This document shows positions 22,166 through 32,600 of a stretch of DNA of 64,000 bases, one piece after another (position 1 is the stretch's first letter; each line of letters begins with the position of its first letter). Location of the stretch: NCBI GenBank assembly GCA_905221605.1, contig CAJNDS010002248.1, positions 373,416-437,415 of the forward strand. Direction: 5' to 3'. Below the pieces are notes generated by a model. It saw only the letters and a list, made by a program, of their open reading frames with translations, ran no database searches and had not been told where the DNA came from. Position numbers and translations under genes: made by a program. This stretch comes from Symbiodinium natans (Eukaryota > Sar > Dinophyceae > Suessiales > Symbiodiniaceae).

Positions 22166-25100
22166 GTGGGTTACGGAGATATTCTCCCGACAAATGACGA
22201 TGAAAGGAGCCATGGCCGATGTGGTTGGGGTGCACCCGAAACCCTAAACCCTAACCCTCTGGGGATCCTGGGCTCGGGCCATCTCCAGCCTCTCCAGCCA
22301 TTTTGCACTTCTTCTTCTTCCGGCGTCGAACCTCCCTGAGCTCTTCCTTGTTCTTGAAGGCTTAAACCCGAAGCCCTGAACCCCAAACCCTAAACCCCTA
22401 AACCCGAAACCCTAAGCCCTAAGCCCAACACGCAAGCCAACGCTCTCTTTCGACAGTGTTGCCAGTGTCAGGGCAGCTCAGGGTGTTGGACGGGATGGGG
22501 CGTTAGGCGTTTCAGGGTTTAGGGTTTGATTAGGGTTTAGGGTTTCGGGTTTAGGGTTTGGGGTTTGGGGTTTAGGGTTTGGGTTGAGGGTTTAGGGTTT
22601 AGGGTTTAGGGTTTAGGAGCCGAAAGCAGGATATTCACGATGCTGGCCATGATCGTGGGGGGCGCCTTCTACGGCTACGTCGTGGGCAACATCTCGGTGA
22701 TCCTTGCGAGCAACGACGTCAGGAACCTACTGGGCCTTATGAACCCTAAACCCTAAACCCTAAACCCTAAACCCTAAAGGATGTCGATGTCTCGGGTTGG
22801 GGTTCCCTTGCAACCCCTTTCATGTTCCTAGGTTTCTCCTGGGTCTCGATGTTGTGGGCCTAAACCCTAAAGCGGAAACCCTGAACCCTTATAGTTAAGG
22901 GATGTTAAGGGTCTTAGGGTTTAGGGCAAACTGCACCTTAAGAACCCAAAACCTACAAAAAATGAGGTTTTGGGTTCTTAAGGTGTCCCCTAACTCCAAA
23001 ACCCCAAATTCACCGCCCTCAACACTACACTCCAAATCACTTTAGTTCCAAAGCCTGAACCCTCCACGACTTACGTCCTCAAAGCCCTCCCCACCCAAAG
23101 AAAGCACCTCTAAGGTAGCCACATGAGAGTCGCAGGGTCCATGTTTTTGGGGCTCAGCAAACAGTCCCAAGTCCTTTTCTCCTGAAACCCGATAGCCCTA
23201 AACCCTAAACCCTAAAGCAGAGAGCTCCGAGGTGAACTGGCGGGCACAGAAGGAACGGCTGGAACTCATCGAGGTCCATCGGGACGCGTCGGGGGGGGGG
23301 GGGGGGGGGGGTTGGGTTTTGAGGTAGGGTTTAGGGTTTAGGGTTTGGGGTTTGGGGTTTGGGGTTTGGGGTTTGGGGTTTGGGGTTTGGGGTTTGGGGT
23401 TTAGGGTTTCCTCCTCAGTCTGTGCTTAAACAAAAGGTTTAGGGTTTAGAGTTGTTTAGGGTTTGTTTCTGTTTTAGGGTTTAGGGTCTATAAAGTTTAG
23501 GGTTTAGGTTTAAGGTTTAGGGTTTAGGGTTGGTTTCGGGGGGGAGGGGGTCTCATGTACCCCTTCGGGGTGGGTATGATGAACCTTCTGCCGGGATTCA
23601 AAGGTTCAAAGGTTCGGCCCACCAAATCCTTTAATCTGACAAACCCCGCTCTGGACTAAATGAACCCCAACATTGGGGTCATGTACCCTATACTGCCATA
23701 ACCCCTAGTATAATTATGAACCCTAAGCCCTATAAACCCTAAACCCTTTTAGGGTTCATAATTGGTCCCCCAAGGCTCTCGAAACCCCTCTGGCTCGAAG
23801 AACGTTTTAGGGTTCAGACCCTAAACCCTAAACCCTAAACCCTAAACCCTAAACCCTAAACCCTAAACCCTAAACCCTAAACCCTAAACCCTAAACCCTA
23901 AACCCTAAACCCTAAACCCGAAGGCATGGCTCACGCACCACCGCTTTCCAACCCAGCTCCGACGAAGGGTCTGGGCTTCGCGGCCCAAAAGCTTTTTGTG
24001 GCGTGGGGTTTAGGGTTTAGGGTTTAGGGATTTTAGGGCTTTGAGGGCTTTTCGAGTTTTTAGGGTTTTTCGGATGTTTTGGGTGTTTAGGGTTAGGGTT
24101 GAGGGTTCGGGTTCAGAGTTTGCCAGGTGCCGAAATCCGACTCGCTACCGGCCCTACCGTAGCTGCGCCATGGCCTCCCAGAATCCTCCAACGTGAGAAG
24201 CCCAGACCCTTAGAGGCCCTAAGCCCTAAACCCTAAAACTCTAACCCTGAACCCTAAGCCCGAAGCCCTAAACCCTAAACCCTCAACCCTCAACCCTCAA
24301 CCCTAAACCCCAAACCCCAAACCCTAAACCCAAGCCCCGAGTCGACCTCCAAAAGGGAAGCTGAACTGAGGCATACTACAAGCAGACCGTGAACAGCCAG
24401 GCACCCGAGCCGCAATATCTGATCATCAGGAAGGGGACTGAAGGTTGCCCACGAGTCAAATCAGGAGCCTCTCACCAGGGTTAGGGTTTAGGGTTTAGGG
24501 TTTAGGGTTTAGGGTTTAGGGTTTAGGGTTTAGGGTTTAGGGTTTAGGGTTTAGGGTGTAGCAGTGGTCAGCTGTACGCAGTTGTGTGCAGACATGCCCA
24601 CCCCAAGGCCACCCAAACACTACTCAAAACGAGACAAAAAAAGAGCCAGCCAAATCCAAGCCAGCCCACATCCAAACACTTCTGCACTCAACGCCTGTGC
24701 TTCGGACTAACATCTAGCACGCTGCCTTATGTCATGGAGCCTGATGCCTTGCTTTTTGCAAGGTGACATCTGAGAAGATGCCTTGGAAAAGATGTTAGAT
24801 GTCGAGCTTTCGAGAGAGAAAATTTGGTTTTGCATTGGGCGGGCTTTCTCATTGTTCCATTCTGGATGCATCAAGGCTGCATGGCGAAAGATTTGTTGCC
24901 ATAAATACGCCTTGCGAAAATCATGTCTAGACGCTTGCGAGAGCCAAATCAGCGTTTGCGTTGGGGGGTGTCTTCGGCCGGAGGGCCTTCTCATTGTTTC
25001 TATTCTCGACGTCGGGGTGTCATGGTGTTGATATGAACAGGCCTTGTGAGAGTCATGTCTAGAAGCTTACCAGAGCCAAATCAGCGTTTGCGTTGGGGGG

Positions 25101-28100
25101 TGTCTTCGGCCGGAGGGCCTTCTCATTGTTTTTTCTTCTCTATGCCGGAGCGTAGAGGTTGCCTGACGAAAGACCCTTTGCGAAAAAAAGGTCTAGAAGC
25201 TTGCGAGAGCCAAATCAGCGTTTGCGTTGGGGGGTGTCTTCGGCCGGAGGGCCTTCTCATTGTTTCTATTCTCGACGTCGGGGTGTCATGGTGTTGATAT
25301 GAACAAACCTTGTGAGAGTCATGTCTAGAAGCTTACCAGAGCCAAATCAGCGTTTGCGTTGGGGGGTGTCTTCGGCCGGAGGGCCTTCTCATTGTTTTTT
25401 CTTCTCTATGTGGGAATGTAAAGGTTGCATGGCGATAGACCCTTTGCTAAACAGGGCCTCCCAGGCGTCCTGGCGGCCTCCCAGAAAGAAAGGAGCCTTC
25501 CCAGCAACAGACCTCCAGCTACCTCCCAGGGGAGGCCTTTGGGGGCGGCCCCTCCCGAAACCTCCCATCCAGTTGCCTCGGCCTTCCAGGGGCCTCCCAG
25601 GGGCCTCCCAGGGGCCTCCCAGGGGCCTCCCAGGGGCCTCCCAAGCAGTCTTGAGGACGCAAAAAAGGTGTGTAAGCCCTTTGAGCAGTGGCTCAGGCAG
25701 GGCCTGAAAAACGGCCCCTGGTCCAGCAAAATAAGCCGCAGTCGGCACACCCCCCAGAGGGGCCAAGGAGGCCCCCAGGGGGGCCCCAGGCCAGAGTACG
25801 GGCGGGCCTTCCGCGATCAGAGGATCGGGTTTAGGGTTATAATAAAAAAACAGTCACTGAACTAGGCGACTGCCCCTCAGGGGTGCGGTTGGCAGGCTCT
25901 GCAGCTCAGCAGAGCCTGCCATGGTCTCGCTGGCGCTCGACGCGCCCGCCTACCCACAGAAGGAGAGGGGTGGGTTTAGGGTTTAGGGTTTAGGGTTTAG
26001 GGTTTAGGGTTTAGGGTTTAGGGTTTAGAGCCTCGGAGTTGAGAAGCCCACGAGCACTCGGAGCCCTACCCATGCAAGCGAGTCGTTTTTGTGGCACAAC
26101 TCAGCGTTAGATCCTTGGGGACGAAATGAGCCTTAAAAGGGTTTAGGGTTCATATTTCCTTAATAAGAATTATAGTGGTATAGGGTAAAGGACCCCAATT
26201 TTAGGGTTCATTTCGTCCCCAAGGATGGAGTTGTTTTTGCCACCTTAGCCCCCCCTCTTAACGCTTATGGCTTAGAATTAAGTGGGAGGTGTGCTGGGAC
26301 GATGCGACCGTCTTCCATGAGCTGTCTTCTGAGCTCAGGGAGGATGTCGCCACTGGGCTACGATAGGGGGTCGGAAGAATTACGAACAGCATTCCCCTAT
26401 TTAGTTTCCCCTTCATATTTACACCATAACAACCCCCGAAACCCTATTCTAATGATTAAGGCCCCTATATTACATAGTCCAGGGAGTGTTTTATTTTGTC
26501 AGTTTTGGGCTCAGAGTTCACGGCCTGAAGACTCCAGGCAACATTCTAGGCCCCCAAAAAACAGCCGATGTGTCTCTCGGGCCTCGTGTTGAGGTTGTGT
26601 CATCCCTAACACCCTGAAACTACTACTTGCCCAGGAACCCCCACCCCACCCCCCCCCCCCCCCAAAAAAAAAATCAATATTATATGAAATATTAAATCAT
26701 AGTCATAAAAATAATAAGATAATAATAATAAACAATCCCTATATTGCCTCTGTAAGGAAGAATATGTCTTAAACACAAAAATTTGGACTCTTAAGCAAAT
26801 AGTAGTAAACCCTAAACTCTTAGCGACTCTTTCTTTCCCTCAGGCCACCTTCTTGATCCATCCGATGCTGCCGAAGAATCTCATCTTCCGGGGGGCGCCT
26901 CGTTTGACAGTACTTGGGGGTTTAGGGTTTAGGGTTTAGGGTTTAGGGTTTAGGGTTTAGGGTTTAGGGTTTAGGGTTTAGGGTTAGGGTTTAAAGTTTA
27001 GGGTTTAGGGTGAGCTTCCAAGATCATCCCGCTGTTGTTCCCGTACTAGTATGCAATAGAACATGTACCCCGCTACGTTGGGAGGGGGGGGTTGCAGATT
27101 TGGTCGCGGTTTTATTTGTGTTGGGGGGGAGGGTTCAGAGGTTTAGGGGTAGTTTGGGGGTGTTGGGGTGCCAGCTGCCTATCACCTTCCCCCAAGGAGG
27201 CGGCGCACATCATGTCAAAGTCCTCAAAGGGTCCCAAGCCCGAATATCTGAAGACCCAAACCCCCAAGCTCATCTCTAGGCCGCAAGCGCCTACATCCAA
27301 CCCTAAACCCTAAACCCTAAACCCTAAACCCTAAACCCTAAACCCTAAACCCTAAACCCTGCGCACAGCAGCACCATGAGGTGCCCACCAGCGTGCTGAT
27401 CCGCCTCGTTGGGATACTGCAGCAGGCCAGGGAACTACCTTTCGTGAACTTCCCAGGCCCTAAACCCTAAACCCTAAACCCTAAACCCTAAACCCTAAAC
27501 CCTAAACCCTAAACCCTAAACCCTAAACTCTAAACCCTAAACCCTAAACCCTAAACCCTAAACCCTAAACCCTAAACCCTAAACCCTAAACCCTAAACCC
27601 TGTCCCAGTGTGCGCTAAAACCCTAAACAGGTTCGTTGTTTTTGTTGGGGGGAGGGTGGGTGGGGATGGGGGGGATTAGGGTTTTAGCCTAAAAGCCTTC
27701 TTGGCCAGCAGTTGAAACCCTAAACCCAAAACCCTAAACCCTCAGAGGTGACCGCCAAGAAGCGCGACCGGATCGTGCCATCAGAGAAGTTCGCCAGGGG
27801 CATGTTTCTCATCCTCGCCTCCTTGCTGAAGAGGGTTTAGGGTTTAGGGTTTATTAAGGTTTAGGGTTTAGGGCTTAGGGTTTCCCATCCTCGCCTCCTT
27901 TCTGAAGAGGGCTTATATGTAGTATATACTTGGGCCTGAAATGGGTTCCGTAGTTCAGGGCTTAGGGTTTAGGAGTTTAAGTTTAGGGTTTGGGGTTTAG
28001 GGTATGTGCCATAATTATGGGGGGGGGGGGGGGGGCCTACGATATTGGGGGTACCTTATTATAAGGGAACCTCACGATTTGGGGGGGTCTATATTCTGGG

Positions 28101-29581
28101 TCCCTGATTTTCGTTAAAAAATTAGAGGGCCGAGGCTTGTCGACCAGAATTAACTCAGCTTTTGGGGCTTCGGCTTAGGGTTTAGGATTTATGATTTAGA
28201 GTTTAGAGTTTAGAGTTTAGGGTTTAGGGTTTTTGCACCTTGGAGCTCGCAAATCCTGTCAAGGCCTCTTGACTCGGAATTTGGTCCCCTGAGGGTCCAC
28301 TTGTAGTGCCATTCTGGCATTAGGTACCCAAAAAACATACTAAATAGGGTTTTGGGGTACCCAATTCCATAATAGCAGTACAAATGGACCCTCTGGGGTC
28401 CGTATCTTCCCCATACAAATGCGAACTTGCGCTAAGACATCTGCTTTTTCTGCGCTTGACCCCATAGTGTGCACGGAAGGTTGGTTTGAGGGCTCTTGCG
28501 ATTAGAGACAGCAGCATAAACTCACCAAGATCCCTGAACCCTAGCCCTAAACCCTAAACCCGCAAACCCTAAACCCGCAAACCCTAAACCCTAAACCCTA
28601 AACCCTAAACCCTAAACCCTAAACCCCAGCCTCCAAGACCCGACTCCGAATCTCGGAACCCATTCCGAGGACGGCGCCGCAGTCTTCGAGAAGGCGCTGG
28701 AGGCTACGGACGTCTTGAATGAGGGCTCGGAGGCGATCTCTTGGGAGGGGGGGTGGGGTTTAGGGTTTAGGGTTTAGAGTTTAGGGTTTAGGGTTTAGGG
28801 TTTAGGGTTTAGGGTTTAGGGTTTAGGGGTTAGGGTTTAGGGTTTAGGGTTTGGGGTTTGGGGTTTAGGGTTTAGGGTTTGTAACTGTAGGTAAGTAGAG
28901 TCCTAGGTAAGCTCTGAAGTCTAAATAGCCTCAAACACTGCAAATGTAGGATAGCCCTCAAAGACTCCACCCAAGACCTTATGACCAGACAAGGCTGGCA
29001 GGCGAGGGGGTGAGGGGGAGGATTTCCTTGCTTGGCAGTCGCACCTCATCGGCGCCCATGGGTATGGTGAGGGTTTGTGATTTGGGTTTTAGGGTTTTGG
29101 GTGTCTCGCTGCGCAGCGGCAGTCTGTTTTGTGTGCCGAGGGGTGTGGAGAACCCACAACAGCCAAGACCTACTGGCGCGCTGGACCCACTGCTTGCCCA
29201 AACCTAGACCCTATAAGCCATTCACCTCCTTTCCAGCGTAGGGTTTAGGGTTTAGGGTTTATAAAATAGGGTTTAGGGTTTAGGGTTTAGGGTTTAGGGT
29301 TTAGGGTTTAGGGTTTAGGGTTTAGGGTTTAGGGTTTAGGGTTTAGGGTTCAGCATCTCAAGTCCGAGCATTTACTAGTCAAGCAGCTTGTCCAGCGTTG
29401 GAATAAAACCCCACCCACCCAGGAAACCCATAACATTGAGAAAATACAAAGTTCACTCAATACATTCCCAGTAGGCTTAAAGCTCAAGGTCCAGTTAACC
29501 CAAGACCGAAACCAAACCTCTACTGGATGGGAATAGGGAGGGTTGTGGGGTGGGAACGGGGTAAGGTGGGGGGGTGGGTGT

Positions 29582-29621
<40 letters not shown>

Positions 29622-32600
29622 AGGGGCCCGGGGAAAAAAAACAATTGCCGACGAAGGGCGTCAGGGTTTAGGGCCCCCGCCCGGGGAAAAAAAAACAATA
29701 TGCCGACGAAGGGCGTCAGGGTTTAGGGCCCCCGCCCGGGGAAAAAAAACAATATGCCGAAGGGCGTCAGGGTTTAGGGCCCGCCCGGGGTCAGCGTCAG
29801 GGTTTAGGGCCCCCGCCCGGGGAAAAAAAACAACATGCCGACGAAGGGCGTCAGGGTTTAGGGCCCCCGCCCGGGGAAAAAAAACAATATGCCGACGAAG
29901 GGCGTCAGGGTTTAGGGACCCGGGGGCCGACGAAGGGTCAGGGTTTAGGGCCCCCGCCCGGGGAAAAAAACAACATGCCGACGAAGGGCGTCAGGGTTTA
30001 GGGCCCCCGCCCGGGGAAAAAAAACAATATGCCGACGAAGGGCGTCAGGGTTTAGGGCCCCCGCCCGGGGAAAAAAAACAATATGCCGACGAAGGGGGTC
30101 AGGGTTTAGGGCCCCCGCCCGGGGAAAAAAAACAATATGCCGACGAAGGGCGTCAGGGTTTAGGGCCCCCGCCCGGGGAAAAAAACAATATGCCGACGAA
30201 GGGCGTCAGGGTTTAGGGCCCCCGCCCGGGGAAAAAAAACAATATGCCGACGAAGGGCGTCAGGGTTTAGGGCCCCCGCCCGGGGAAAAAAACAATATGC
30301 CGACGAAGGGCGTCAGGGTTTAGGGCCCCCGCCCGGGGAAAAAAAACAATATGCCGACGAAGGGCGTCAGGGTTTAGGGCCCCCGCCCGGGGAAAAAAAA
30401 CAACATGCCGACGAAGGGCGTCAGGGTTTAGGGCCCCCGCCCGGGGAAAAAAAACAATATGCCGACGAAGGGCGTCAGGGTTTAGGGCCCCCGCCCGGGG
30501 AAAAAAAACAATATGCCGACGAAGGGCGTCAGGGTTTAGGGCCCCCGCCCGGGGAAAAAAAACAATATGCCGACGAAGGGCGTCAGGGTTTAGGGCCCCC
30601 GCCCGGGGAAAAAAAACAATATGCCGACGAAGGGCGTCAGGGTTTAGGGCCCCCGCCCGGGAAAAAAAACAATATGCCGACGAAGGGCGTCAGGGTTTAG
30701 GGCCCCCGCCCGGGGAAAAAAAACAACATGCCGACGAAGTGCGTCAGGGTTTAGGGCCCCCGCCCGGGGAAAAAAAACAATATGCCGACGAAGGTCATTA
30801 GGGTTTAAATATACATAGTAAGAGAGGGTTTAGGGTTAGGGTTTAGGGTTTAGGGCTCTGTGTTCTCTACGAGATTCACAGAGAAGGCGGAGCCCGCCAG
30901 CTTCACCGACTGCACACCCGCACCCGCTCTAAGGGCCACTCTGTAGTTTTGCGCAGGACTTCCAGGGTTTAGGGTTTAGGGTTTAGGGTTACGGTTTAGG
31001 TAAGTACCAGGGGACCCTAAACTCCCTGAGCCGTAGATGCCGACCCTGAACCGGAAAGCCCTGACACAATAAACCCTCCTAGGGTTTAGGGTTTAGGGTT
31101 TAGGGTTTAGGGTTTAGGGTTTAGGGTTTGCGGGTTTAGGGTTACGGTCAACATGTAAAAAACCAAACCCTGAACCTTCAAAACTTTATGGCACAACCCT
31201 CTGCCCTAAACCCTAAACCCTAAGGACCTCCCGAAGATCCCGAAGCCCCGAACCTGAAAGCTTCCACTCCAATCCTTCCGGAGGGCCGCAAGAGGCTGAC
31301 TGAGCTACTGCGAGGGGGTGACAGCTTCCCGACAGAGTGTTTAGGGTTTAGGGTTTAGGGTTTAGGGTTTAGGGTCTAGGGTTTAGGGTCTAGGGTCTAG
31401 GGTTTAGGGTTTAGGGTTTAAGGAACCTTATCCGGGGTTCTGGGCATAATAGTACAACTTATAACTAAAAATGCACCCCCATGGTCCAAGTGTGGACTTC
31501 CTACACCCTGTAGAGCCTCGACTCCTAGCTAGGACAAGGGAGACCCTTAAAAGCGAACCCTTTTGAACCCTCTTCTGGCTCTCTTAAGCAGGGACCCTAT
31601 TCAGATTCTATATCCCCAAGGGTCGCCCTAATCCCAAACCCTCTAGACCCTGAACCCTGAACCCTAAACCGCAATAGCACCAAAGCCGTTCAAGACCGAA
31701 GATGAACTCGAGACAGCGAAGCTGCAGAGATTTGGGAGTTGCAGGGCTTTACCCGTGACAGAGTTTGGGGTTAGGGTTTGAGATTTGGGGTTTGCGAGTT
31801 GAGGGTTTAGGGTTCGGGGGTTTCGGGTTTATGGGTAAACCCTAAACCCTAAACCCAAGACCCAAAACCCGAAACCCTAACCCTGGGTTGTAAGGCTTGA
31901 TTCAAGGATTTTGAATTCCAGCTATCCAGCATGAGGTTCCTCCAGCCCCTAGCCCCAAACCCGAAACCCTAACCCTAGCCCTAAACCCAAACGCAACTTC
32001 TTAATCCTTGTCTAGCGTCCCGAACTGGGCCCGGCGGTGCGGCGGTGAGGCTAGTCAGCTGGGCTTGGCTGGTGGCCAAAAGAGTCCCTAAACCCTAAAC
32101 CCTAAACCCTAAACCCTAAACCCTAAACCCTAAACCCTAAACCCTAAACCCTAAACCCTAAACCCTAAACCCTAAACTGTAGCAAAAGCCCTACGCCCTA
32201 AACTAGCCTTACTTGCAAGCCCCAAGGCCGATGTGGTGAGCAGAGCCTTCTGGAATCCCTTTCTTTCGGAGAGGAGGGGGGGGGGGGGATCCCTAAACCC
32301 TCATCTGCTAAGGTTTCGGTGAAGAAGTACTACTTGGTCTCAAGAATGAGCACGCTTGGCAGAAGGATGAAGGAATCAAGGGTTCAGGGTTCAGGATTCA
32401 ACGGGTTTAGGGTTTAGGGTTTAGGGTTTGGGGTTTAGGGTTTAGGGTTTAGGGTTTAGGGTTTAGGGTTTAGGGTTTAGGGTTTAGGGCAGTTTGGCAC
32501 GTGGTGGGAGTTGGGGTCGCAACACCCCAACACCTTGGGGTAGCATAGGCTCTCCTGGCACCCCCAAACCCTTCAACCCCAATACAGGATTTTTTCTCTG

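Noticed and set aside
24783-25707. Three similar ORFs at 24783, 25046 and 25312 as a gene family
   Set aside because: They are copies of the 266-bp satellite unit, and the similarity extends beyond the frames.
25891-25920. Rho-independent terminator
   Set aside because: The GC-rich hairpin has no T-run and lies in a eukaryotic intron.
29527-30216. Open frame of about 229 codons through the 54-bp minisatellite
   Set aside because: The product only repeats the unit. The frame exists because 54 is divisible by three, and it is broken by A-run length changes.
29621-30800. CRISPR array
   Set aside because: Units are contiguous with no unique spacers, and the context is eukaryotic.
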